A stretch of DNA of 64,000 nucleotides from Leptolyngbya boryana PCC 6306. Lineage in GTDB: Bacteria > Cyanobacteriota > Cyanobacteriia > Leptolyngbyales > Leptolyngbyaceae. Below the pieces are notes generated by a model that did not search any database, was not told the origin of the DNA, and was given only the letters and a program-made list of their open reading frames with translations. The stretch covers positions 4,916,577 to 4,980,576 of the forward strand of contig NZ_KB731324.1 in the NCBI RefSeq assembly GCF_000353285.1, written 5' to 3'. Every line of letters starts with the position of its first letter. The first letter of the stretch is position 1. Made by a program: the position numbers and the translations under genes. Of this stretch, positions 17,601 through 24,860 are shown in pieces.

Positions 17601-17876
17601 GGGAGTTTTCCACTGAATGCATTCGGACTATATGACATGCACGGCAATGTTTGGGAATGGTGTGCTGACCCATGGCATGGCAGCTATACGGATTCACCTA
17701 CTGATGGTCGCGTTTGGAAAATGAGCAATGAAAATGGTTCTCGAATTTTACGCGGCGGCTCTTGGGACAACGATCCGGGGGTCTGCCGTGCTGCGATTCG
17801 TATCAGGGGCAGGCGCGGCTACTTCTACTACGGGTGGGGGTTTCGTCTTGCTCTTTCCCGCCCCAGAACTTCTTAA
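14625..17876 (+). CDS. SAV_2336-like / vWA-like / nuclease-like / FGE-sulfatase protein (conflict-system gene 4)
   Basis: 1083 residues. The TTG start is fixed by AGGAGGTG at 14611-14618, six bases upstream. Residues 1-40 are a small helical domain and 40-110 a Pro/Glu-rich linker. About 155-300 is a vWA-like domain, but the metal-site motif DxSxS is replaced by IEVTNLLEVW, so MIDAS metal binding looks lost. About 665-800 resembles PD-(D/E)XK nucleases: ELD (711-713) and IECFTGK (725-731), with Phe728 where Lys is expected. About 838-1083 is an FGE-sulfatase (SUMF1/EgtB-like) domain: MVEIPGGTFWMGA, RLPSEAEWEYACRAGT, GNVWEWCAD, ILRGGSW, GFRLAL. This C-type-lectin-like fold probably serves as sensor, and its last 35 codons look hypervariable. 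Confidence 0.85.
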   Translation: MDYPIAHLKALLSDRVGLELSPIELAEILWLALQQGEIEPDESETPALQTPIEQNQEVEPVSDPIRSNSESAAVVTEPPKPLEEEEAEESEPRSQESALPVKIPESVALRNRQAIARSIRPLMRKVASKQRRSIDEEATAIQIAETQTWSPVVQPDPERWLELAIVIEVTNLLEVWRDTIAEFQQLMERHGAFRTVRTWQLKPNEDGEPQLFLQTVAGLRSRARSPRELLDSAGRRLILLLSDCTSRAWRSGKIPELLELWSQENPVTIVQLLPESYWERSALSAGYPVGLKSRLPGALSRDWSIEGLSARQRQRLPEGLNLPVVTMQPEAFRQWAKALSAMDEQQTIGVVLNLQAFPMPSLAQAAPLTAKQLVQRFRSTASAKAQELADMMAVLPVNWSVIRLIQKNLPADETENALYLAEIFLSGLLHPIDAHYDFVEGVREVLLKTIPISEAQAVGEEVTEAVFKQLPSEVQERVNADISRRFGEGLSYFEAFLIPDLPWGESAASEIFPFARVGRQVLAQWGEEYAAWAEELAGSSQVSEIPLLQEFDEAAIEEENAAIAWFRERQFEVQSFRSNEMEVFDRFALDLGDHYDVLAPVLMQMRRAFLRKQRDFHYALGEISEEMISRCVGFGHNLLNAELLTEFHYDRATKMIRGTMADQPYLAEFFMGEWFERYIYQKVANLLRERDLRFSSLSHVTVTLPHRDRFELDLFFLVEGQPLMIECFTGKEIENILRNASPYIGILGFPSSQFLSVGLDLTRSQVNNPPSFLSGLIIANRETYLAQIQVMLGILGISPEPSLPTFSFEVITVNERGEVIDRRPGQASYYREELAKGVFLDMVEIPGGTFWMGAADGELEARDNEKPRHQVTIEPFFMGKFTVTQAQWRAIAELPKINRDLNPDPSKFKGKNRPVERISWEDAIEFCDRLSRKTGQLYRLPSEAEWEYACRAGTTTPYHFGETITPEIVNYDGNYIYANAPKGIYREQTIEVGSFPLNAFGLYDMHGNVWEWCADPWHGSYTDSPTDGRVWKMSNENGSRILRGGSWDNDPGVCRAAIRIRGRRGYFYYGWGFRLALSRPRTS
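17766..17834 (+). other. Candidate DGR variable region at the 3' end of the FGE domain
   Basis: Between the fixed blocks RGGSW (before 17766) and GFRLAL (from 17832) lie 22 codons, many ending in C or T at positions where related proteins are hypervariable. They include GAC, AAC, GAT, GTC, ATT, ATC, GGC, CGC, GGC, TAC, TTC, TAC and TAC. That is what adenine-directed mutagenesis of AAY template codons gives. Diversity-generating retroelements are known to target exactly this part of FGE/C-type-lectin folds. No template repeat or reverse transcriptase was seen in the window, so the retroelement, if it exists, is elsewhere. Confidence 0.55.
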
Positions 17877-17985
17877 CCTTTATTCTTTTACCCTTTTACC
17901 CTCTTCCCTTCTACACTCTTTCTTTCTTAAACTCTTCGCGCAAAGCGCGATCGAATTTTTTGGCTCGTTTCCATGTTTCGCACAT

Positions 17986-18192
17986 CTACTTCTGGAAAGC
18001 AAATTGTTGGAGAGTTTCGATCGGCAATTTGAAATGTTGGGCAATTTCTTCGATCGTTATCCCTTTTTCTAAAAGCAATGACACTGTAATTTGTAACATT
18101 TCTTGCCGTACTTCTTCTCGTCCTGCTCTACGTCCTTCTTGTTCCGCTTCCTGATACGCGCGAGTTTTCTTCAAATCATCTCGTCCCCACAT
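17986..18192 (-). pseudogene. Duplicated 3' tail of the Rpn-family gene, copy 2 (68 codons)
   Basis: This frame encodes only the end of the neighbouring Rpn-family protein: RAYQEAEQEG, then VSLLLEKGITIEEIAQHFKL. The nuclease core is absent. It starts MWGRDDLKKTRAYQEAEQEG and is preceded by GGAGTGCGAA, a usable ribosome site, so it may be translated as a 68-residue helical peptide. It is the outermost of three tandem copies of the same tail (17986-18192, 18202-18372 and the end of 18382-19170). It may be a remnant of repeated partial duplication or, less likely, a small regulatory peptide. Confidence 0.6.
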
Positions 18193-18201
18193 TTCGCACT
18201 C

Positions 18202-18372
18202 CTAATTTTGAGGAGTAAACTTTTGAATTGTTTCGATCGACAATTTGAAATGTTGGGCAATTTCTTCAACTGTCATTCCTTTTCCTAAAAGAAGAGGCAC
18301 CGTCTTCTCAAGGATTTCTTCCTGACCTTCTTGATAAACGCGAGTTTTTCTAAGGTCATCTCGCCCCCACAT
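18202..18372 (-). pseudogene. Duplicated 3' tail of the Rpn-family gene, copy 1 (56 codons)
   Basis: The reverse strand from the ATG at 18370-18372 to a TAG at 18202-18204 reads MWGRDDLRKTRVYQEGQEEI, then VPLLLGKGMTVEEIAQHFKL. It is the same segment as the C-terminus of the adjacent Rpn-family protein, without the catalytic core. GGAGTGCGAA precedes the ATG, as in the other copy. The two copies are separated by 9 bases, and this one lies 9 bases beyond the parent stop. Both frames are intact, which is unusual for plain decay. Confidence 0.6.
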
Positions 18373-18381
18373 TTCGCACTC

Positions 18382-19170
18382 CTAATTCTTAGAGACAAAC
18401 TGCTCGATAGTTTCAACGGGCAGTTTGCAGTGTTGAGCAATCTCTTCTACTGTCATGCCCTTCTCCAGAAGTAAGGGAACAGTTACCTTTAAAACCTTTT
18501 CTTCACCCGCTTGCTCCGCTTCCTGATATGCGCGAGTCTGTTTTAGATCACCAAGTCCTAACATTTCGCCTATCTCCTGGAAATTTAGCTGTGGAAATTT
18601 ATAAACAAAAATCGTCTCGATTAATTCTATGAGATTTCGCTGTGCTGTCACATCCGTAAGCTCTTGTCGAGTTCGAGCAATTAATGCCCGTCCTTTTGCT
18701 GGAGCCTGTTTTGGTTTCGTTGCGATCAGTTGCAGCAATCCTACACCTATCGATCGTTCTCCCACTTCTGACGACAACTTGTTCAAATAGATGCGCTGCA
18801 CCCTTGGATTGTCTTCGTACTCTGAATAGTGTTCTGGAATTCCAGGGTCAAAACGTTTTTCAGTAAAGATCACCACTGCTCGCCAATTATGAAATGGTTT
18901 GTAGTCCTTCAGATACAGATGAATCTCCCCAAAGAAGCGATAGTAGAAGTTTTCTTCTTCTCTATAAGCCTGAGCTTCCACAAAATAGATGGGTGCTTGA
19001 CGCATTCGGAGCGGCGGCATGAAAATACCATCAATAGTAAAGCTCGCTTGCTTCACTTCTTGAGAACTAAACCCATAAGTGCTAGTTCGAGGATCACCAT
19101 CGCCAATCAACTCAAAGAAAGCACTCGGAGCAAGCTGAAAAATTCGATAAAAAATTGAATCCGTTTTCAA
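18382..19170 (-). CDS. Rpn-family / DUF2887-like PD-(D/E)XK nuclease
   Basis: 262 residues. KTDSIFYRIFQLAPSAFFEL opens the protein. FTIDGIF (Asp near residue 48) and PIYFVEAQAYREEENFYYRF (Glu and Gln near 65-67) form the PD-(D/E)XK core of the recombination-promoting-nuclease family. The tail MTVEEIAQHCKLPVETIEQF is the helical C-terminus usual for cyanobacterial members. These genes are abundant in filamentous cyanobacteria; the family includes nucleases that promote RecA-independent recombination, but this subgroup is uncharacterised. It lies convergent to the conflict operon, and its 3' tail is repeated twice downstream. Confidence 0.8.
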   Translation of the reverse strand: MKTDSIFYRIFQLAPSAFFELIGDGDPRTSTYGFSSQEVKQASFTIDGIFMPPLRMRQAPIYFVEAQAYREEENFYYRFFGEIHLYLKDYKPFHNWRAVVIFTEKRFDPGIPEHYSEYEDNPRVQRIYLNKLSSEVGERSIGVGLLQLIATKPKQAPAKGRALIARTRQELTDVTAQRNLIELIETIFVYKFPQLNFQEIGEMLGLGDLKQTRAYQEAEQAGEEKVLKVTVPLLLEKGMTVEEIAQHCKLPVETIEQFVSKN

Positions 19171-19382
19171 AGGTCTATCTCAAATGCAATGCAGCCACAA
19201 TTAATCCTGCTTCCATAGTTTAATCGAAATTAGAACGGCAATACGATCGCAGCTCTCACTCAAATCCTCTATGTCTGCGGCACTGATGGCGTATTGAATC
19301 AAGATTTGTTCAACAAGCGATCGGAGATTCGTTATATTGGAGCCTATCGCGCAGTTTGACCCATTTGACGACCCATTTGACT

Positions 19383-19787
19383 ATGTTGAGCAGTCCCAAA
19401 AGCCGAAGAGTTGCCGCAATCCTGGCATTAGCAGGAGCCGTTCCCATTGTGGGTGGCTTCCATCTGGTTGGATTGCATAAGCTGTATTTGGGGCAGCGCT
19501 GGTGGTGTTTGATCTATGTTGCACTGGCATTGACTGGGAGTAAAGCAGCTTGGATTGCAGGGCTGTTTGATGCAGCGTTTTATCTGATTCAAAATCCAGA
19601 TGAGTTTGATGCGAACTTTAATGATCAGCCGCTCCCAGAGACGGGGACGATCGGGGGAACAAAGCCAAATGCGGTCGTTGCAGTTTCCGATAGTTTGCGA
19701 GAGCTTGATCAGCTTCGACAAGATGGTTTAATTTCAGAGTATGAATTTGAACAGAAACGGCGGAAATTGCTCGATCGAATCAAATAA
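19383..19787 (+). CDS. TM2-domain protein with SHOCT tail
   Basis: 134 residues from ATG 19383; an in-frame TTG at 19356 lies in a repeated TTTGAC stretch and is unlikely. Two membrane segments at about 12-30 and 38-65 surround HKLYLGQRWW, as in TM2 proteins. The C-terminus ELDQLRQDGLISEYEFEQKR is a SHOCT motif, a short oligomerisation helix pair. Function unknown; it stands alone. Confidence 0.75.
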   Translation: MLSSPKSRRVAAILALAGAVPIVGGFHLVGLHKLYLGQRWWCLIYVALALTGSKAAWIAGLFDAAFYLIQNPDEFDANFNDQPLPETGTIGGTKPNAVVAVSDSLRELDQLRQDGLISEYEFEQKRRKLLDRIK

Positions 19788-19861
19788 TCTGGTTCTCCTA
19801 AGCAAGGGGAACAGCGTTTAGGGTGTGTGAAAAGTATCAATGATTTCCTCGCTCCGTTCTA

Positions 19862-20000
19862 TCTCGCCCTGGAATAGAATTCCGGGCTAACCGTGCGAAG
19901 TCCTTTGAAAAGGACTGAAGACCTGACCTTGATTGGCTGTTAGTCCCTTCAGTGGACTTCGTTCAACTAGCCCTGGACTTTCAGTCCGGGGGCGGGTGAA
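19862..20000. repeat. Dispersed palindromic repeat region
   Basis: The stretch contains nested palindromes such as AGTCCTTTGAAAAGGACT and paired CCCTGGAATAGAATTCCGGG-like arms, plus GTGGACTTCG and GGACTTTCAGTCC. This is the style of the non-coding dispersed repeats of filamentous cyanobacteria. A related piece appears at 49365-49435. No open frame or transposase is present; nothing else is seen between 19788 and 20084. Confidence 0.5.
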
Positions 20001-20084
20001 TGCAATGAACGATACTTTTCAAACATCCTCTTAGGGTTTCCCCATGACCCTACCGCAGCGAATCCCTTCTGATGTGAGACAAAA

Positions 20085-20603
20085 ATGCTAAGCTGGCTCT
20101 CTTCTTCTCTGCTCAAGTCTAAGATTCAAAACGATCCTTACTACCGCTTCCAGTCGATGGCTGAGATTAAAATCGCGGCAGATTTAGGGATACAAATTGA
20201 TGTGAATCAAGCAGCAGTCGATGATTGGCTGAGGTTTCCGGGTTTGTCGATTCATCAAGCCAAAACGCTCACGCAAATGAGCGAATTCGGTGTGCAATTT
20301 CTTTGTATTGAAGATGTTGCAGCCGCATTAGGCTTATCGGTTCAGCGCTTGAAGCCGTTAGAACCGATTATGAAATTCTGTTATTACGATCCAGAAAGTT
20401 TACATCAGATTCAGCGCGTGAATTTGAACACAGCAACGGTGAATGACTTAACTCAAATTCCAGAAATTCGATCCGTATTAGCCAGAGCGATCGTCAGAAA
20501 TCGACAAATTCGAGGCGAATACAAAAATCTCGTCGATCTTCAGCAACGATTGTCCCTTCCGAGTGAGATGATTGCCAATCTGATGCATTATTTACGGTTC
20601 TAA
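20085..20603 (+). CDS. ComEA-type helix-hairpin-helix protein
   Basis: 172 residues, no signal peptide. Two HhH segments are visible: DVNQAAVDDWLRFPGLSIHQ (about 39-58) and NLNTATVNDLTQIPEIRSVL (about 112-131), followed by LVDLQQRLSLPSEMIANLMH. HhH motifs bind DNA non-specifically; ComEA members bind incoming DNA, but this cytoplasmic form lacks the membrane anchor. It is one base upstream of the Trm1 gene and probably cotranscribed. Confidence 0.75.
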   Translation: MLSWLSSSLLKSKIQNDPYYRFQSMAEIKIAADLGIQIDVNQAAVDDWLRFPGLSIHQAKTLTQMSEFGVQFLCIEDVAAALGLSVQRLKPLEPIMKFCYYDPESLHQIQRVNLNTATVNDLTQIPEIRSVLARAIVRNRQIRGEYKNLVDLQQRLSLPSEMIANLMHYLRF

Positions 20604-20604
20604 A

Positions 20605-21696
20605 ATGCTCGAAGGCAAGGCAACATTTGAAGTCGGTTCCGCTTTTTATAATCCCAAAGCTGAAATGGTCAGAGATTTGGCAATTTTAGCGGCGGCAATC
20701 TATCGACGCGATCGCGGACATTTACGAGTGTTGGATGCGATGGCAGGGTGCGGAGTGCGATCGCTCAGATATGCCCTCGAAAGCCAAGCGGATTTTGTAT
20801 GGGCAAATGATAGTAATTCTGACATTCAAGGCATTCTGCACCAGAACTTAGCGCAATTGAAATCGAAGCAGTATCGTATTAGCGATCGTGATGCAATTCG
20901 AGTCTTTTTTGATTGCTATAACCAGCAGGATTACTATGATTTAGTCGATGTGGATGGCTTTGGCTCTCCAGTTCCCTATGTTCATGCTTGCCTCAGTGCT
21001 TGCGCGATCGGGGGAATGATTTACTTAACCAGCACCGATGGGCGAACGGTGACAGGTCGTGCCGCAGACAATTGCCTTTCAGATTATGGCGCAGTAGCTC
21101 GAAGTCATCCTGCCATTCATGAACAAGGATTGAGGCTAATTCTCGGCAATGTTCAACAGCAAGCAGCCTCGCGAGGAATGGGGATTGAGCCTGTATTTTC
21201 CTACTTTACAGGGCAAACCTATCGAGTCATGGTGCGCTTAGTGTCATCGATTCAATTGAATGAAAAGAACTATGGATTTTTAGGATTTTGTCATGAATGC
21301 GGAACCTATCAAACCGTTGGATGGCGAAGTTTAGGTCGATCGCACTGTCCTCATGACCAGCGATGGCTCGTCGTTAGTGGAGCCATGTGGCTTGGAAAAC
21401 TGCATGATGTTTTGCAGATTACACAAATGATTAAACTTGCAAAAGAATGGGGTTGGATCTCGCAAGTTCGCTTATTAGAACTGATGCAGGCTGAGGCAGA
21501 AATGCCGCCCTACTTTTATACCCTAGGGGAGATTGGAAGACGCGGAAAATTAGATATTCCAAAGTCAAATTATTTGATTCAAACGCTGAAAGAACTGGGA
21601 TATCGAGCGAGTTTAACGCATGTCGATCGTGAAGCAATTAAAACCGATGCTGATTTAAAAACTTGTGTTCGGATAGCTCGAACATTTTCTAGTTGA
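20605..21696 (+). CDS. trm1: tRNA (guanine26-N2)-dimethyltransferase, Trm1 family
   Basis: 363 residues. EGKATFEVGSAFYNPKAEMV is the Trm1 N-terminal signature. LDAMAGCGVRSLRYAL is SAM motif I, and VDVDGFGSPVPYVHACL is the catalytic DPFG-type motif. A Cys-rich element (CHECGTYQTVGW then SHCPHDQRW) suggests zinc binding. Trm1 is mainly archaeal and eukaryotic, with a few bacterial examples including Aquifex and cyanobacteria. It follows the HhH gene by one base. Confidence 0.85.
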   Translation: MLEGKATFEVGSAFYNPKAEMVRDLAILAAAIYRRDRGHLRVLDAMAGCGVRSLRYALESQADFVWANDSNSDIQGILHQNLAQLKSKQYRISDRDAIRVFFDCYNQQDYYDLVDVDGFGSPVPYVHACLSACAIGGMIYLTSTDGRTVTGRAADNCLSDYGAVARSHPAIHEQGLRLILGNVQQQAASRGMGIEPVFSYFTGQTYRVMVRLVSSIQLNEKNYGFLGFCHECGTYQTVGWRSLGRSHCPHDQRWLVVSGAMWLGKLHDVLQITQMIKLAKEWGWISQVRLLELMQAEAEMPPYFYTLGEIGRRGKLDIPKSNYLIQTLKELGYRASLTHVDREAIKTDADLKTCVRIARTFSS

Positions 21697-21781
21697 CTTA
21701 AATTTAGGAACGGATTACCCTGGGAGTATGGAATTGCAAAAGTTGAGATCTTTTGACAAGTCCTCGCGCTCTAAAGCTAGA

Positions 21782-21969
21782 GAAGCAATCAGTTAGTTTG
21801 AGATTGCTTCCGCGCCCAAAGGCAATAAACACGGTGATTTTATGTATTATCTAAAAGGAATTCCAGACATATAGCGGGCATTGTCAGGAAGCACAATTAG
21901 TTAATTGAAATTGGAATTTAAGCCATTTTGATCCCTATTCTTCGACCTGTTTTAAGGTATAGGTCGAAG
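21782..21969. other. Intergenic region 21697-22098 with two hairpins
   Basis: Arms GAAGCAATC (21782-21790) and GATTGCTTC (21802-21810) form a 9-bp stem. Arms CTTCGACCT (21940-21948) and AGGTCGAAG (21961-21969) form another. Neither is followed at once by a T-run, although ATTTTTACCTTTTTTC starts a few bases after the second. One may end trm1 transcription. No gene is supported here; the frame running into the GNAT gene from 21928 is not favoured as coding. Confidence 0.35.
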
Positions 21970-22098
21970 GTGGAAGATTTTTACCTTTTTTCTAATTTAT
22001 TAGGGTTTGATGCAAATCATTTTGCGTCCAACACTCGGTTGTGCGATCGAATATTTCACGTTTCAAGATTCGTAGCATTTGAGAAGGACAAAATTTGT

Positions 22099-22563
22099 AT
22101 GCTGTCTATTGATGTAAACGTAGCTTATCGTGTCGCTACGTCGAAAGATATTGATGTTTTATTGCAACTGGTTGAAGAGTTTCACAAGTTAGAAAAATTG
22201 CCGTTTGATCCCGTACTCGATCGCGTTTCACTTCAGCAATTTTTGCTCAATCCAACCCTCGGAAAAATTTGGCTCATTTACGATCGTAAAAACGTGATTG
22301 GTTATGCAGCCGTTACGTTTAGCTACAGTATCGAATTTCGTGGGATCAGTGCAGTTCTAGATGAGTTGTATCTCCGTGCCGACTGTCGAGGGCAAGGAAT
22401 TGGCACGAAGACGCTGAGATTTGTCGAGGAGTCGTGCCAGCAGATGGGAATTGATGTGATCTCGCTTCTCGTACATCGTGACAACGATCGCGCGAAACAG
22501 GTTTATCAAAAAGTAGGCTATGACGATCGCGGGTATCAATTGATGGTGAAAACGATCGCGTGA
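22099..22563 (+). CDS. GNAT family N-acetyltransferase
   Basis: 154 residues from ATG 22099, chosen because AGAAGGA lies about ten bases upstream and the GNAT fold begins here (VAYRVATSKDIDVLLQLVEE). An upstream in-frame ATG-like start near 21928 would add 57 residues without GNAT similarity. LDELYLRADCRGQGIGTKTL holds the acetyl-CoA pyrophosphate loop, motif Q/RxxGxG/A. HRDNDRAKQVYQKVGY is the C-terminal motif. Substrate unknown. Confidence 0.85.
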   Translation: MLSIDVNVAYRVATSKDIDVLLQLVEEFHKLEKLPFDPVLDRVSLQQFLLNPTLGKIWLIYDRKNVIGYAAVTFSYSIEFRGISAVLDELYLRADCRGQGIGTKTLRFVEESCQQMGIDVISLLVHRDNDRAKQVYQKVGYDDRGYQLMVKTIA

Positions 22564-22580
22564 TTAAACATGTATGAGGA

Positions 22581-24860
22581 CTAGGAATTGGGCGGCAAAG
22601 TCGTGAAATAGAAAGTTGTCCCTCGATCGACCTCTGAGTCTACCCAAATTTGTCCTTGATGGCGTTGGATAATCCGTCGAACCGTCATTAATCCAATGCC
22701 ATTACCCGGAAAGTCCTCATACGCATGCAATCTTTGAAACGCATTAAACAAGCGCCCTGATTGAGCCATGTCAAATCCAGCCCCATTGTCTCTGACGAAA
22801 AAAACCGGAGCTTTCGGCATGACTCCAAATTCAATTTCTGCGATCGCTCGGCGGCTCGTGTATTTCCAGGCATTGCCTAGTAAATTCTCTAGAGCAACTC
22901 TGAGTAGTCTTGCATCTCCATAGGCTGTTAAATCTGCCTGAATCGTAACCTCTACTTGGCGATTAGGCTGAGTCTGTTTTAGGTCTTGTACGATCGCACT
23001 GGCGATCTGGCTCAAATCGACTTGCTCGACCTGCATATCCAATCGAATGATGCGAGAGAGCTTAAGTAAATCTTCGATCAAATCTCCCATCCGCTGCACA
23101 GACGCTTGAATATAGTTCAAATAGCTTTTGGCCTCACCCTCAAGTTGCGTAACATGATCCTCAAGTAGCATGTCACTAAAACTTTTAATCCGTCTCAAGG
23201 GCGCACGTAGGTCATGAGAGACTGCAAAACTAAATGCTTCTAATTCTTGATTGATTTCAGTTAAGCGTTGATTCAATTGAGTTTGAGTATCTGCATAGTC
23301 CTGAAGCGCGATCGCCGTTTGCTTGCGGTCTGTAATCTCTTCTAGAATCAGCAACAGTCCGCTTGGAGATTGATCTTGAGGCTGATAAAACAATGGCTCA
23401 AATTTGAGTTCAAACCAGCGCTGCGATCGCTCTACTTCAAACGGAGTTAACTGCTGCAATTTTTCCTGCCATTGGTGCGGAGTGATCCAGTTGGGAACTA
23501 ATTGTGATTGAAGTAGCATTCCAACTTTGACATTCAGCCAAGTTGCCGCCGCCGGATTGCAGAACCAGATAAAGCCATCTAAATCTGCGGCAAGTAACCC
23601 GATCGATAAATTTCGAGCGATCGCAGCTTGAGCCGAATGCGATCGTCCAAATTGTTCTGCAAGCGTCGCAAGTTGCTGCACTCGCTGCATCGAAACAGGT
23701 TGCTGAGAAAGTTGAGGAGAGACGAGCAAAGATTCATCAACTTGGCGAAGCACAATATCGCTATAGTAACGATTCCAGAGTTCTTGAACTTGGCGCTGTA
23801 GCATCGCATTTAAGCTGAGTCGCTCTTGGAGAATCGTAATACTGACAACTGCTAGAACAAATAAAATCGGAGTAGCAACACTGAACCAAACTGAACCGAA
23901 CTTCAAAGCAAGGACACAGTAACCAAACCAAAAAATTACTAAACCTAACCCGATCCAAACTTGTGTCATCGTTTGCCAGCGATCGAGCCATCGACTCAAC
24001 CCCAATCCGAAGAACACGAGCACCCCAAAGCTCCAACTCTTGGGCACAGGTTGCAGCACCTTATGCTGGAGTACATTATTGATCGCCGTTGCATGGAGAT
24101 AGACCCCACTTGTTGGAGGCGCACGATTAAACGGGGTAATCAATTCGTCATAACCTGTTGCCGTCATTCCCACTAAAATAATCTTGTTCTCAAACGCTTG
24201 GATCGGCACTCGATCGCGCATCACATCGACAAAAGAATAGCTCGGAATATGCTGACTTGCTCTTGACCAGTTCAACCAGAGCGGTTGATTTGGCGGAGGC
24301 AGCGTTACATCCTTACCCATCATGAAATACCGTTCCAAAGTTGCAATTGCAAAAGATGGGCGATCCGGAGGCGAAGCCGGAATGCTGCGAGAAATCCCAT
24401 CGGCATCAATCTGCTTGCGAATATGCCCCATTGCGCTAGCCTGAGACCGCAATGAATCCACTGGGAGCAACGGTACGCCAAGATTATCTTGAGCTGTTGC
24501 GAGCACTACGGCTTGATGCTGTGCGATCGCATCTGCGAGTTTTAAATCTTCTGCGCTCGGCTCTGACCAAATGATGTCAAACGCAACGATATTCTCTTCT
24601 GCTCTTGCTAGCACGTTTAAGAGTTGAGCAAAGCGATCGCGCTTCCAAGGAAACCGTCCTAATTCCGCCAAACTGCGATCGTCAATCTCCACAATTACAA
24701 TTCTCGAATCCCAAGACTGCTCACCGCGAACCAGAAAAAGCACCTGATAAGCGAGATTCTCAAGCGGTTGTAAAACTCCGAGCCATGACAACGTCAAAAT
24801 GAGCACGATTGAGATTAAGCCTGATCGCAATCGTCGTAAGTTATTGAAAAGCCAGCGCAT
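22581..24860 (-). CDS. CHASE2-PAS histidine kinase
   Basis: 759 residues from ATG at complement 24858-24860 (a TTG upstream would add six). An N-terminal membrane segment is followed by a periplasmic CHASE2 domain (about 40-270: VEIDDRSLAELGRFPWKRDR) and three membrane segments at about 275-345. A PAS domain lies at about 400-510, then HisKA with SFAVSHDLRAPLRRIKSF and HATPase_c with LLGNAWKYTS, FFVRDNGAGFDM and GIGLMTVRRIIQRHQG. Bacteriophytochrome-type kinases share this H-box. Its start overlaps the end of the FecR gene by 20 bases, so the two are coupled. No response regulator follows directly. Confidence 0.9.
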   Translation of the reverse strand: MRWLFNNLRRLRSGLISIVLILTLSWLGVLQPLENLAYQVLFLVRGEQSWDSRIVIVEIDDRSLAELGRFPWKRDRFAQLLNVLARAEENIVAFDIIWSEPSAEDLKLADAIAQHQAVVLATAQDNLGVPLLPVDSLRSQASAMGHIRKQIDADGISRSIPASPPDRPSFAIATLERYFMMGKDVTLPPPNQPLWLNWSRASQHIPSYSFVDVMRDRVPIQAFENKIILVGMTATGYDELITPFNRAPPTSGVYLHATAINNVLQHKVLQPVPKSWSFGVLVFFGLGLSRWLDRWQTMTQVWIGLGLVIFWFGYCVLALKFGSVWFSVATPILFVLAVVSITILQERLSLNAMLQRQVQELWNRYYSDIVLRQVDESLLVSPQLSQQPVSMQRVQQLATLAEQFGRSHSAQAAIARNLSIGLLAADLDGFIWFCNPAAATWLNVKVGMLLQSQLVPNWITPHQWQEKLQQLTPFEVERSQRWFELKFEPLFYQPQDQSPSGLLLILEEITDRKQTAIALQDYADTQTQLNQRLTEINQELEAFSFAVSHDLRAPLRRIKSFSDMLLEDHVTQLEGEAKSYLNYIQASVQRMGDLIEDLLKLSRIIRLDMQVEQVDLSQIASAIVQDLKQTQPNRQVEVTIQADLTAYGDARLLRVALENLLGNAWKYTSRRAIAEIEFGVMPKAPVFFVRDNGAGFDMAQSGRLFNAFQRLHAYEDFPGNGIGLMTVRRIIQRHQGQIWVDSEVDRGTTFYFTTLPPNS

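Noticed and set aside
17986-18381. Tandem repeated units considered as a CRISPR-like array
   Set aside because: Only three diverged units of about 170-200 bp that encode protein tails; no short identical repeats with unique spacers.
17877-19170. A DGR reverse transcriptase or template repeat next to the variable region
   Set aside because: No frame with the reverse-transcriptase YxDD core and no A-rich copy of the FGE end was seen here; if a DGR exists it must lie outside the window.
19862-20000. Insertion sequence remnant
   Set aside because: Palindromes without any transposase similarity or target duplication; fits a dispersed non-coding repeat better.
21928-22098. 57-residue N-terminal extension of the GNAT protein
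   Set aside because: It spans a hairpin, lacks acetyltransferase similarity, and the ATG at 22099 has a good ribosome site.
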